DNA of 64,000 nucleotides from Climacium dendroides. Its lineage: Eukaryota > Streptophyta > Bryopsida > Hypnales > Climaciaceae. Each line of letters opens with the position of its first letter. Positions within the stretch are counted from its first letter, which is position 1. The notes under the pieces are model-generated. The model had not been told where the DNA came from. It worked only from the letters and a program-made list of their open reading frames with translations, and made no database searches. Positions 24,785 to 37,249 of the stretch are shown piece after piece. The stretch lies in contig OX467082.1 in assembly GCA_950106755.1 (NCBI GenBank), positions 18,848,001-18,912,000 on the forward strand. Direction: 5' to 3'. The translations under genes and the position numbers were made by a program.

Positions 24785-25352
24785 CTATATGGAAAGTTTT
24801 GATTCATTCCATTTGGATTAGTGATGTGAAAGTTATGGACAATCTTGTTTCTTGAGCAATCAAAGCATTTTGTTGAGTGAATAACTTGTAGAATCATTTT
24901 TGAATTCTATTTTTATAATTTTTCAAAACAAAATTTCACAAGGTTCAATCTTTTGCTAAAATAATCTCACCATGGAGTGTTATTTTAGCAAAAGATTGAA
25001 ACACCTTATTCCATCTTAGACCTATCAATAGTTTAGTTTTTCCTTCAATCTTTGACCTACATCTACATAATAATTTTTAATGAGTAAAAATTAAGTATTT
25101 AAAAAAATTCAACTTTAAAAATTAAAAATTAAAAATCAACTTACTAGTAGTGTAAATATTTTAAGCAAAGAAGATTCAAAGGTAAAAATCTAATTCAGCA
25201 AGGTACAAAAAGACTTATTTTATTCACTTTAAATGTACATATCTTACAATCTATGTAGTCAAATATGCAAAAAAAAAAATTCTCTTTGCAATAGAAATGA
25301 CAATTTTTTAATGATATTTGATGGAAAAGACCTTAGAACTTTAGAGATTAAA
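24785..25352 (+). repeat. Four-copy dispersed repeat family, copy 2 (plus)
   Basis: The start ttttgattcattccatttgg and gtgatgtgaaagttatg are near-identical to the copy at 59245. The end, with gcaatagaaatgacaattttt and ttagaactttagagatt, also corresponds. The interior holds a short inverted pair around gcaaaagattgaa. Confidence 0.75.
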
Positions 25353-25974
25353 ACATTGCATCAGTGAAGTTGTGACTAGTATTTAAGTCAAGCTAAAGTT
25401 TCCTCATTGCTCTTAAAGATAAGGCCTTATTAATGAACCACTTGATCAAATTGGTCATACTTCAAGAATGGAGATTTGGATTTCAATTGGCAATCATTGG
25501 AAAGAGCAAAAATCCAAAACCACAACCATTTGTTTATCCCTTTCTATTGTTTTTTTTTTTTTTGCCAATGTCTATTTTTGTCCATTGCTTATTTGGTACC
25601 ATTGTTTATTTTTGTTTCTAACCACCAAATTTTTTAATTCAACATGAAAATTAACATTCACCTAGCATGTCATATATATGATTCATGACAATTCTTAAAC
25701 CAACTTGTTTGGCCTTTTCAATAGAAAGAAAGTCATCTAACAAAACAAGTTCAAAACACAAAGACAAAGAAAAAAGAAAAAAAAACTCATCTACAAACAA
25801 TTGTTGTGTCTAAAATAGACACCTCGATGGATACCAACCTAACACCAATGCAAAATGAGTATCATTAAGCAAAAGATCCCATAATAGATTGTTACAACCT
25901 AAATATCTTGATGTGGGATGATTGCAAGATAGGCTAGTACTATTTTACATCACAATGAGAGTGAATCTCTTATC

Positions 25975-26430
25975 ATTTGCTATAATTTTTGAAGCATGAA
26001 TCTAATTAACTTGAAATTTTTATTGGAGATGGATAACTTGATAGTATTCATATCCCTTATTTTTCAAAAAAAATCCAAAAACATTTTTTATTTAATTTTT
26101 AATTTAGCTAATTTATCACACTTTGCAATTTAAGGATGTTTAGTACTATGGAGTATCCAAAATTAATGATTTAGAGATGAAATTTTTTTAGTCTATTCCC
26201 ACAATAGAGGAATATGTGCCTATGAAAGAAAATCTAAAAATACATTATTTTATGGCCTCCATATTCACACAGATAGGGCTCCCTTGCACACGTACTTCTG
26301 AACATTGAAGATGGTTTTGACTTCCAATTTTTGGTGAAATGTAATCACTATCAAATCTTTACAAATGGACAATTTTTTTAATTTTCTATTCATGATTGTC
26401 TTATTATTATTAGTTTATATCTAGTTTTAT
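25975..26430 (+). repeat. Dispersed repeat (partner at 36.8-37.2 kb)
   Basis: It matches 36825-37240 in the same orientation. Shared landmarks are gaaatttttattggagatg, a T-rich block, atgtgcctatgaaag/atgtgcctagaaaag, tattttatg, and gaacattg/gaacaatg at the end. No frame is conserved. Confidence 0.7.
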
Positions 26431-26439
26431 CTATTTTTT

Positions 26440-27965
26440 GTGACAAATTGTCTTTTTCTTCAAATAGTACTTTCTAGTACTTGAAAGTAGTTAGTTGTCA
26501 GTGATACTAGTAGTTGTTAATTTTTCAAATCAATGGTTGAGATTGTTTTGTTTCATAGTACTTATAGTACTAAGCACAAAAACTCAAGTTTTGGAAAAAC
26601 GCTCCCAAAATTGTTTGATCTTTCTTGGAACTACCCTACGAAGACTAAAAAAAATGACAATGGCCGGATTTGGCCATAGAACAAACTTCAAATCAAGTCC
26701 TAGATCTAAAAATGAAGGATCTTGACTAGTGGAGTAGACACCTATAGTTTCAAACTACTAAAGATGGAACTTGAATAATTTGTAACAAACTCAATCACTT
26801 CCACATGGTCGTACACAAAGGGTTTCTTAGAAAGATGGATGAGAGAGCAAAACATTCCAACAATAACCTAGGTCTAAGGTCTTTAGAAGCTTGATTTCTA
26901 CTAGTGGTAGTACATTTAGTATCAATAATTTTCAAATTTGAAGATTGAAGATTCTAGGATTTTAGGACTAGTGGCAATAGGTTGAAGGGCACAATGAACC
27001 ATTACTAAAAATTGCTAAAGTACAAGCAGATGGCTACATCAAGAATGGTTGATTGTGTTCATTCTAAATTTGAATTTGGAACTTTTCCAAATTTAAAAGA
27101 ATTTAAATTAGTCGAAAGTAAATTAACATTTTTTTATTGTATAATTCAAAATTGTCCTTGAATAGAGCTTAGAGGATATTTTAAAATTTGCAATTTTTTC
27201 TCCTAAAACCTTTAAATGCATATCACCATTAGAGAATAGGGCTTCAGGAAACCAAATTGACTTTAAGTACAATAGTTTTAGTTTCTGGAGCAATAATTTG
27301 ATTTGAGGGGTGTTGAGAATAGACTAAGCATACCTCTAATTATTTTTATTTGGATTGGCATAAATTAGGATCCATTTATATTAGGTCCCACATATATATA
27401 GTTATTCGTGTGTCATAATAGTTAGTAGTAGAAACATTTGAGTGCATTAAGGCAAGATCAAAGTATATTATGGACAAGAAGTCATCTACATAAGAATAAT
27501 GCATATATACACACTAAGAGACATATTAATTAGGGAGAATATTGTCTCCAAATTTTTAATTTTAAGACCCTTGGATAAGAAAAGGATCTACTTTTGCATA
27601 TTTTATGGTTGGATTTGAATGCTTAAACTTTAGTAAAAAATTTAATTTTCTATATACTCCATTATGTACTAAAAACTTCAACAAATAATCCATGATATAC
27701 ATTCAAGAACAAAAAATAGGATCCTATAATAATGCATTCAAGTAGAAAAAAGAACTAAAGTAAATGTTGACATAACAAAAGTGATGTAATGGCAACACTT
27801 CTAATCCCTCAAAACTCTTATATGTAAATTTTTCAAACATTTTTGGGGAAGGGCAATAAACTAAAAATAGGATAATTACATTTTTTTGTTATAATCTTAT
27901 AACTCCCATGCAATTTCACAATCAAAATTGGTTTACTCACTAATAAGCAAGCTCTTTAAACATAT
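26440..27965. other. AT-rich intergenic stretch, no gene seen
   Basis: I found no coding signal and no matched repeats. Confidence 0.5.
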
Positions 27966-27969
27966 ATAT

Positions 27970-28138
27970 GGGGAATTTCATGGAAATGGTGAATATTCTA
28001 TGACTTTGACATCCTTTAGTTCAGACTGGGCAGTTTGAAATCTAATACACTAATAGATTTCAAACCGCCCAGTTTGAACTGTGGGAATGACACTATGAAA
28101 ATGGCACATGGAATATCACCATTTTAATGAAATTCTCC
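27970..28138. mobile_element. Small hairpin MITE-like element, 169 bp
   Basis: The whole interval folds back on itself. The ends ggggaatttcat / atgaaattctcc are complementary apart from mismatches. The core arms 28018-28043 and 28055-28080 pair over 26 bases with two mismatches around an 11-base loop. Size and structure fit a MITE or a microRNA-precursor-like hairpin. The flanks carry only a possible AT duplication. Confidence 0.75.
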
Positions 28139-28144
28139 ATCTAT

Positions 28145-31100
28145 CTAATTAGATTTTTAAAAATTTGCTTCATTCATAATAACTACAAGCCCATGTTTTT
28201 TTTTCATAAGAAAAATTCACTTCAGAAGGTAGGCATTTAGGGGTTAACTAGTGTCCCATTAAAAATGTCATTAATTTTTCCTTTACACTTTTGATTATAC
28301 TCCTTAGCAATTAGTTGACTGTTGATTTTTTGAGATTTTGGTTTTAGATCCAAATATATGACAATTTTAGTAGTTGGGGGAGCTTTTACTTTGAAAATTC
28401 ATAGAAATTTCATATCGTATCCAAAATTTCTAATTTTTATTTTGAAAATTCATGATTTCCAATTGTTGATATGACAAAAATATTTTTTCTAAAAAAAAGT
28501 GTCTCCAACTATGTTGAATTTTTTATATTGATTGTTTTAGGGTGTTTCCACCGTAATTCAAAAGTAGTCCATTTTTGTATGGTAATAGTAAATATTTATA
28601 TAGTGTCACATGTTGAGAAATTAGTGAGGGATAACCTAATTTCACTATATAGTGTAGATATATGACTATTAGAATATAAATAATCAAATGGACTCATTTA
28701 GTTTCCTAATAAGGTAATTTTGAATTGAAATCAAATAGTTGTTCACATCAAGTTACTGACCCCAATAAATTTTGTTGACAAATCATGAATCAATAGTGGG
28801 AGTTAGAGTGGAAAGATGGTTTGGTGAATCAAATCATTGAGTCCTACAGAGGTAGAAAAAGAACTCTACTAAAAAATGATGACATCACATCCTCTCAAGA
28901 GATAGCCACCTTACTACTAATTCCCTTGAGTAATAGAATTCTTCATTCGTTAAAAGTATCTCATCCTAAACCCCAAACCAACATTTTTTGAGTAGCCATC
29001 TATTAGAATAAGCCAAAGAAAAAAATTGGAATTCTTTTTAAGAATGTCAAATTGTAAGCAAAATCAGTTGTAGCAAATTTTTCTACAACATGTGTACAAT
29101 AAAGAGAAAGATGAATCTCAAGGATACAAATAAAGTCTTTCCAAGAAGACAATTGAGAATGAATAGTAATAGGTATTATCATGTTAGATATAAAAACAAT
29201 TTTAAATTTTTTTGAAAAAGAAAACAAATGTTCTAAAAATTCTAAATTTGATTAGTAGTGAACATTTCAATCCAAGGTTTTTTAGAGAATGGTCAACCTC
29301 ACAATATTTGATGGCACTAATGTAAATTTCTAGGGACTCAAATCCATACATTTTTTTTTTGCCATGATTGAAAATTTAGAGTAATGGTTTAATGATGACA
29401 TTCAGAAAAACAAAATCATTGGTAAAAAAAATGGGGCATTAAGAGGGCTATTCAACTCTAGCTAGCAGCCGAAATACAACAAAAATATGAAATTAAAAAA
29501 ATTGAATTTAAAAAAAATCCAATACTAGCATTGTTGGTCTAAAGTCAAATAGTCCTCTTGAGACCCTATTTTTTCTAATGTAAATTGTGAGCCAAAGTCA
29601 CCACATCTACATGGTCAAATTTGTCATTGTAAAAAAATTGTTGTATATCAATAAAATTTGAAGTAGACATAGACTAGTAATAGAAATTTCTAGTAAGAAA
29701 GATTTTGGATCGAATATTAACTATGGTTAAGTTTATAATATTAAATTAAAATATTTATGATTGTTAAAGATTTTCAGTTTTTTTTATAGAAATGGATAAA
29801 AATTAATTTTTGAAGTGAAATACAATTATATTCAGTTTTTGAAATATAAATAATTTGCTAGGAATAGTTTTTTAAATCTATGTTTATATATGTTTACATG
29901 CATATATATATATATATCATATTTTGGCATTCATTTCTTATTCAAAATGTGAATGTCTATTGCTTAAGGTTAAGGCCTCTTCACCATCTTAAAGACCTAT
30001 TTCAAGTTCAAATGGTAGTATTAATACAACAAATTTTGATTATATCAAATATAATACTTTATTATTATTTTTTAATTATTGTGGTACATAATTGAAATGA
30101 AGTAGTTTGGTATAAGTGTGAAATCATCTATGATAGATAAAAAAGAATTGATGACAAATTGCATAGAAAATACAAGATGAAAAGTGTGGGTAGAAACTTG
30201 AAATTAGTGGATGCAATAAATAAAAGGGGATGAAAGCATCAATTGTCAATTTAACTACATGTCCTTGATCATCTAATTCTTTTCCTTAGTCATTTATTTA
30301 AATGCATTTTATTTGTATTTTGACAAATTTTCATCAAAATCAATTTCAATTGTCTTAAATAATTATTATTATATTTAATTATTTCATCCAAAAATCTTTT
30401 TCATCAACATAAATCTTCTTCCATCCCACTATAAAACAAAGGGTCCTTCAAATACATTTGCAAGTATATATATATATGAACAAATCAAATTTAGAATGAA
30501 TGTGAGCTATTGACCATCTATTATTCATCACAATTGCCAATGTGGATAAGTCTACACTCTGTAGAATTCATTGTGTTAATTTGTAGTCGCAAAAAACAAC
30601 TAGGAAACAACTACAATTGTAAATTGATGATAGTTATTTCCTAGTCATTTCCAAAATCATTTCTCGATTGGCTTATATCAATTTTCAAAAGTACCATTGA
30701 GTTGGACATATTAGACTTGTAAATTGTTGTATTCTTATGTAATGAATTCTATTAATTGAATTCTAAGAATTCTACAATTTGTAGATTTTTGCAATCTATA
30801 GAAATTTAAAAATAATTAAAATCTAAATTTTTTTATTCTAAAATGATCTTCTTGTTGCACTTTGTGATGTTGAAAATTGGTGAAAATAAGCTTTTGATTG
30901 CTATTTGGAACCAACAAAACAACCCCGAGCAATAGTTCTCCCTCTACCCATGCAACCATCAATTGAAAGACAAATGAAATGATTGGAGGGGGCAATTAAT
31001 ACTGATCATTCTTATTTTTCTGCATCTCTTTAAATGTTACCCAATAGAAGGAGGTGAAGCTTTGGGAGGTGGTGTAGAGGTCCACAAATAGACTTGGGCA

Positions 31101-32460
31101 CATACTAACTACCCTCAAAATGACACCTCACACTCAACAATTAAATGCCTATTGGTGCTCTTTGAAAATGCCTCCAAAATTCTACTTTTCAATACTCCAA
31201 AACTTCATTTTGGAAAAGGTTTAAAAATCAAAGTTTGTAGGATTCTAGACATACAATGAAATCTCTTTATGGTGTGAAACAAGTAAAAAATGTTATTTTC
31301 AACCTTAATCCAAATCATTTTGTCCAACAAGAAGATCATTTTAGGATAGAGGGAATATGAAATTTTAAAGTTTATTAAACCAACAAAATCTATTAAACAT
31401 CAATATTTGAATTTTTGAAATCTAAAAAAATCTAGATTTTAAATTCTAAAATTTCCAAATCATTGAGATTATAATTTCCAAATCTACAAATTACACTCAA
31501 GTTTCAAACAAGTTATAAAAAAGTAGCAATGAAGTCACAAATGAGTTGCAAACAAATGATACATTAGTCACAAACAAGTTGTCAACAAGTCACACAACTC
31601 GTTGATTGAATGACCAACCTCATGTCCTCATGTAGCAAAAAATACCACATAAGCAACCATGTCATAAGAGTTCATCGATGAGGTTTCAAATAGATTGTTT
31701 GATGAGAAACAACCCTTGGTCCTTTACAACTATAATTCAACATGCGACTTGTCGACATTAACTACTGCTCTTTAAATTCTCACTAGTTGCACATGTCCCA
31801 TGCAACTAAAAAACTAGTTATTATTTGTAGTCATAAAACCCCTCATTTTCTTCCCCAATCACCATAAGCTCTCAAAAAACACCAATGGGAGTTGGAGTTA
31901 AAGTATTTTTTACCTCAAAGGTGAATCTTGTAGCATGAGTTGGTATCCTATGCTTTCAACTTTGAAAATTCATTGAATATTGTATGACTGTGAGAAATTT
32001 AGGAAATGATTAGAATTGGATTTCTCTCAAGGGAGGCTCACATTTGGCTTACATAAAAAAAACATCATTTGGACCACCCACCTACATGGGTAGAAAAAGT
32101 GGAAGTATATGGCAGAAAAAGTGGCAGTATATTTCTACCTTTTTTTTTTCCTTTTTTTTTTCAGCACAAATGAAAGTTATTTCAATTTTTTTTAAACACA
32201 GGCAAGAATTTCCACTGATAGAAGGAGCAATTACAAAGGAGTCAGTCCCTAGCGGAATTTTATATGAAAATAATTTCATTGCAAGAAAAAATACCAGGAC
32301 TTCAGCCTAAAGTAGCATTGGAAAACCTGATAGGATAATAAAAATTAGTGTATCTTGTGTTGTTGCCACTTGCCACAACCAAAATAAAAGTAAAAGTAAT
32401 TTTCTTAATTTTTTAATTCAATAAAAAATTTAAAATTCAATAACTTTTACATTGTACATT
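28145..32460. other. AT-rich intergenic stretch, no gene seen
   Basis: Over 4 kb of A+T-rich DNA with no supported frame. A short (at)n run sits at 29902-29918. Around 32090-32130 a gcagaaaaagtgg/tagaaaaagtgg segment is locally doubled. Confidence 0.5.
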
Positions 32461-33129
32461 CAAACACCACGAATCAGAGCCCGTGCACCCATCCTTGCCG
32501 AGGGCTTTCCAATGGTACCAAGCACGCAACCGGGGGACGCACAGTCCGGGAGATCTCAACGTAACAAATCAAACAAAACAAACAGACAAATTTAAGGTAT
32601 GGATTGTCCATTTGTTTCAAAAAAGAACTGAAAAAGAACTAAAAACTGATAGGACTTCCCAAATTAAATTCCAGTCTTGAAACTCCACAAATATCCAACA
32701 AGCAGCGCCGCTTCCAATCCTTCAACGGCGCCCCGTCAATCTAGGCTCCCTGCCCACTGTCGCTGCAACATCACGCGGAGGACAAAACCAAGTACTGACC
32801 ATCTCGTCCTTTGATTCGGGGACTGTACCGTCCGAACTGCGTTCAAGACATCAACAAGTACAGCAATTATACCAACAATCTCCAAATCTCATGTTCGAGC
32901 CCATGAGTCCGAAATCCATCACAAATCGATCACAAATCGATCCAACACAAAGCTTCATCCTCTTCTTAGCTTGTCCTGCTCAAGATTGTCAAGCAAAAAA
33001 TTTTCATGTGTGACTGCAATTGAACGTGTGTCAATTTTTGTCAATAAAAGACCCCCCAAAAATCTCCTCACGTGACCATTCACGAATATCTTTCGTTCCG
33101 CATTAAAATCTAAATTTTTTTTTCAAAGA

Positions 33130-33602
33130 AATCGTCGTGGCAGTGGATCGATCCATCGCAGTACTCCGATTGACTGAGTGAGCTGACGACATCCGAGGGC
33201 TTAAAATTCACTCGAACTTTTTATAAAAAAGCAGAACCAGTGACTCGTATTAGTGGGGACATATCAATCATGGTGAGGCACCTCAGTGATCCGACGAATT
33301 GCCTGGACTAACTAGTAACTACATCCAAGAGCTTAAAATTTAATCAAAATTTTTAATAAATAAAACTAACACGTAACGACCGTAATACTTCGGCATCAGT
33401 TGTTCTGAAACATAATCCATAGTTATCCTAGATTTTATCTGACCATATATGACAATTTTTTTGGCGCAGGACTCACGCCAACTTAACTAAATTGGCGTTA
33501 ACGCTTATAATGGGGACGGATCGATCTTAGTGAGGCATCTCGGTAATAAAATTTTGATTGAAATGACATTCTGACGACTTCGAAGAGCTTAAATTCAAAT
33601 GA
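33130..33602 (+). repeat. Three composite repeats upstream of the PR-1 gene
   Basis: Two modules alternate three times. Module B (ggatcgatc.. or ggggacatatc.., then gtgaggca and tcggtaat-like) occurs at about 33137-33170, 33251-33295 and 33509-33547. Module A (gacatccgagggcttaaaatt or variants) occurs at about 33183-33229, 33315-33361 and 33570-33600. Each B is followed by an A. The third pair is separated from the second by about 145 bases of other sequence. TGACG cores occur in the first and third A modules. They lie 0.36-0.83 kb before the PR-1 start. Confidence 0.65.
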
Positions 33603-33833
33603 TAAGCTATATGAGACATCCGCTAATCAATGCATGTTTTCCGGCACAGGAAGTCTAGATCGGCTCCGTTTCCTCCCAGTTGCGCAATGGAAGGCGGGAT
33701 CGAAAACCGCCAGAAACGGAGCACGTTCCTCGCAGAACAATCAGGAACCTAATCCCTATTACTGAACACTAGCCATCGTCGACCAGCTGCAAGCATGCAT
33801 TAAAGCATCTCCATTGGCTACGCAACACAATCC

Positions 33834-33840
33834 TATAAAG
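33834..33840 (+). promoter_or_regulatory. Likely TATA box of the PR-1 gene
   Basis: A tataaag string lies 121 bases before the ATG, with a ccattgg (CCAAT-type) string about 20 bases upstream of it. Spacing fits a 5' UTR of roughly 90 bases. The assignment is by position and match only. Confidence 0.5.
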
Positions 33841-33960
33841 CTCGAGCGGCAACAACTGAGTTCAATCATCCAGCTTTCCAGGTCGCAAACCATTCACAAC
33901 AGAAGCTTTCAGATTTCAGGATTCAGATTTTTAGGATTCGAAGTTCGGGAGCTTGTCGTG

Positions 33961-34577
33961 ATGGGATTCGCAATGCTCACGCTTGTGGTGATTCTAGCGA
34001 CGACGGTGCAGTTCGCAACTGCGACACTCTCGCCAGATGCGAACAGCCCGCAAGCGTTTCTGACGCCGCACAACGCCGCACGTAGCAAGCTGGGCATCCC
34101 GGCGTTGGTGTGGGACACTAACCTCGCAACGTACGCTCTCAACTACGCGAATTCGCAGAAGAGCAAGTGCCTTCCGTTGAAGCACTCGTCAGGACCGTAT
34201 GGGGAGAATCTGTTCTGGGGTTCCGGGAAGGCGTGGACGCCCAATGACGCTGTCTCGATGTGGGTGCAGGAGCAGATCTACTACCAGTACTCGACTAACC
34301 AGTGCCAAGCGGGGAAGATGTGTGGCCATTACACTCAGGTAATAACCAGTGGCACAAGCAGGTCTCCTTGGTTTTAACTAGAACAGGGATAGGCTAGATT
34401 TAATTTGTACAAAACTTTCGCAGTTTTTACTGAAACTGTAATGCAATTTCGTTTCAGGTGGTGTGGAAGAACACGAAGAGCGTGGGTTGTGCGACCGTGG
34501 AGTGCGTGGACAAAGCCGTGTACATCATTTGCAGCTACAATCCGCCTGGCAACTATATCGGACAGCGCCCGTACTAG
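33961..34577 (+). CDS. PR1: PR-1 class secreted CAP-domain protein
   Basis: Two exons (33961-34338, 34458-34577) around a 119-base GT-AG intron (ctcag|gtaata ... tttcag|gtggtg) give 165 residues, the usual length for PR-1. The ATG chosen is the first in the frame and starts a signal peptide ([21 protein letters not shown], cleavage likely near residue 21-25), so the protein should be secreted to the apoplast. The CAP domain carries the expected tetrad H37 (in HNAAR), E82 (GENLFW), E104 and H123 (CGHYTQ), and six cysteines at 70, 115, 121, 137, 142 and 151 for three disulfides. PR-1 proteins bind sterols and are induced in defence. The C-terminus [15 protein letters not shown] resembles the CAPE-type processing motif. 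The intron falls between CGHYTQ and VVW, inside a conserved block. Many plants have intronless PR-1 genes. Confidence 0.93.
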
Positions 34578-36365
34578 GGACATATATGGAACCAGTGCAG
34601 CTGTTCGAAGAGAATCGGCTTGCTAGGAAGAGATTGACGAGCGGAGGAGTCAGTCGAATGATTTTGTAGAATAACAGATGTGTAGTGACAAGTGCCAGTT
34701 GAATGACGTACCTGGTTGTAGAAAAGAAGAATTTGGAATGGTCACTGGTGTGGGACTAGCTAGCTAGTGCAAGAACTAGATCGAACTCACTACATTGTTG
34801 TGGAATCGCTTTTCTATAAATGCAAGAGTACGTTGGTGGCCTGTTGCGCCCATTCAAATTAAGTACCGACTGCTGGAATGTCAATGGCCGTCTCTGTTTC
34901 ACTATTAGCTCGTTTCGTCCTGCGTACAAGTCTGTTATAGAGTAGACTCTACATTCCCTGCTTTTCTTGTCTCAATCTCTCTATGCAATGAGACCCCGAA
35001 CAAACAGACTCGTAAGGACCTCAAGAAAATTGGTCCGTGAGTTACTACTGAATTCCTCATCATCAAGAAACTTGATAGTACGTGCTTACTGTTGTATGAC
35101 ATCGTAGTTTGCAATGGTGAAATTCGAAATTGTGAAATGGTACTTGTTTCAAGAAACGATGCATACATAATTTCGGAAGCTAGCTTGGCGGCTGGATCAT
35201 ATGGGAAGAGTCTTATTATAAATACACTCGAGATTTGAATCGTCCCACTGTTTGAAGATTGAATCGTCCCACTGTTTTTGCACTTCTGCATTTTTCCCTC
35301 CTGAAGGTACAGTGTATTGGAGTTGACAAAATGGTCACGAGGGAAGTTATGAGATTTGGAGGTAGTTGCTCGACGCTCCGCACGCCGCAGTTCATGCCGT
35401 TGATCCTCGCAAGCCGTCGAGCATCTCATAACATGAGTTCGGTTTTCATGCTAAATTTTCGTACCAGTGGCGGTGTTAGAGTGCGAGTGGGATTATCATC
35501 GTATATTATATGCGAACTGTGTCACGATTTCATCCATCATGGTCTCATCCACACAGCTTTTCATTCAGCATTGTCGATGAAACCTTGCACACTTGAACCT
35601 CAATGAAAGTATGAAACTTTTTTTTCTTTGCTTCGGTTTGTAACAGGTTTTATTCTACCAGACGTACGTGAAGGTCTAATTCAGCATTTAGGTGTCAAAA
35701 TTGTCTTGTCGTCATATTTTTAAGGTTCACATCGCCTCACATCATTCATAAGATGACATGCAACACTTTTTTTTAAAATGACTTAATTTATGTCAAATCT
35801 GACCTTCCATGTAGGGTAGTATTATTTAATAGTGCAAGTGAAATTCTAGAGTAGAAATCAATGGTAGATTATCTCCTACACAATCAACCATCTACTATTC
35901 CATTGGGTGGATGATGAATGTTTTGGAAAGTACACTTCATCCATTTTTTTCACTTTTACAAATCCCCATTGAACTGAAATTATGGTAATGTGCTAATTTT
36001 GTATAACAACTCAATTTATGTTAGCTATTGAAGAACCTTCAAAAAAGATAGTGAAATATATACATCGATAGAAAGAAGAAAGAACAATTGGACTTATATA
36101 AATCAATGATAGTGATATTTTGGATTCCTAAGGTACTATTAGTTAGTAAGGTTTAAAAATAATTCTTACAATTTTTGGTTTGAACTTTGGATACTTATTT
36201 AAATCCTAAATGCCCAAGGTACCAAATTATAGTGTTGACAACATTTTGAAGTTAAATAAAACCTTAAAAAATTACTATTTGTAGTAGTTTATATTTAATT
36301 TAAATATTTTTGAAGTTTAATTTTAGCATCAAAAATCCAATTTTCAAAATAAATGTTTATGATTT
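34578..36365. other. 3' flank of PR-1 and intergenic DNA
   Basis: The first kilobase is GC-richer and probably holds the PR-1 3' UTR. An open minus-strand stretch at 34935-35429 has no recognisable domain and is not called. A 17-base string gaatcgtcccactgttt is repeated at 35237 and 35261. From about 35650 the sequence is AT-rich with no gene seen. Confidence 0.5.
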
Positions 36366-36369
36366 TTCT

Positions 36370-36640
36370 ATTCAAGATTTTTTGCAAAGGTGTCCATTGT
36401 AAATCTTGATTTTTTAGTATTCACAGCTTAGAAATGAGACTCAAATACACTAGATCTTGAAAAAAAATCACATTATAAATTCATTTTAAAAAATTGTAAA
36501 GTAGATATTGAACAATTGTAAATTGATTTGCGGTTATGCATGTTATATCCTTTCACCTCATATTTTATTGGTGACCAATTTTTTAGATTTGATATGTGGA
36601 AAGAGGATTGAAAGACTTCAAATTATTTTCATAATTCAAA
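36370..36640 (+). repeat. Dispersed repeat (partner at 46.3-46.66 kb)
   Basis: It matches 46312-46664 in the same orientation: aaggtgtccattg, an aaatcttga/aaattttga start, ctcaaata, attcattttaaaaaattgta. The end, with a single gtggaaagaggattgaaag motif, corresponds to the 30-bp unit that is amplified five times in the partner. Confidence 0.75.
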
Positions 36641-36824
36641 TCCTCCCTAGTGAATTCACATCAAATTAGAGGACTATCTCTTTCTTTTGCATTGAATACA
36701 AACTCTATTCATAAGCTACCTAATAATGGAATTATTTGTGATTGCAATGCCTCGTCTGGATCATTGCAAAAAACATTGGTACTATTTGTTGTCACCTATT
36801 GAGTTTTGAAGTTTTATTGTCTTA

Positions 36825-37240
36825 TAACTTTTGACTCCTAAGTCCAAAGAACATGAAATTTTTATTGGAGATGATTCAATATATGCTAATGATGAATGTA
36901 ATTTATTTTTTAATTTTAAAAAATCATTTTTTAGTTAAAAGAGACTTATATTAATATGTTATAGTTTCAATTTTTGAGGTTTTCACTACGTTCCAAGTAT
37001 CTAAATTGATGTATATAGAGTTCAAATTTGGATGGTGTATTCATACACTATGTGAACATGTGCCTAGAAAAGGACATGAAAAAATATTATATTTTATGTG
37101 TTGTATATGCAAGTGAAGAGGGGTAACTAGTATGTGTGTTTTTGAACAATGACAAGTGTAAAATGCAAAAAAAATTGGATGAATGTGAGTAGCATTTTGC
37201 CTACACAAATGGTCAATTTTTAGGTTTCTTTTTTCTAAGT
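36825..37240 (+). repeat. Dispersed repeat, second copy of the 26-kb repeat
   Basis: Partner of 25975-26430 in the same orientation. It is followed at 37310-37440 by a locally repetitive stretch of catagtactaatagta-type motifs. Confidence 0.7.
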
Positions 37241-37249
37241 TGCCTTCTT

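Noticed and set aside
34935..35429. 164-codon minus-strand frame after the PR-1 gene
   Set aside because: No recognisable domain, signal peptide or splice context, and it lies across the PR-1 3' flank.
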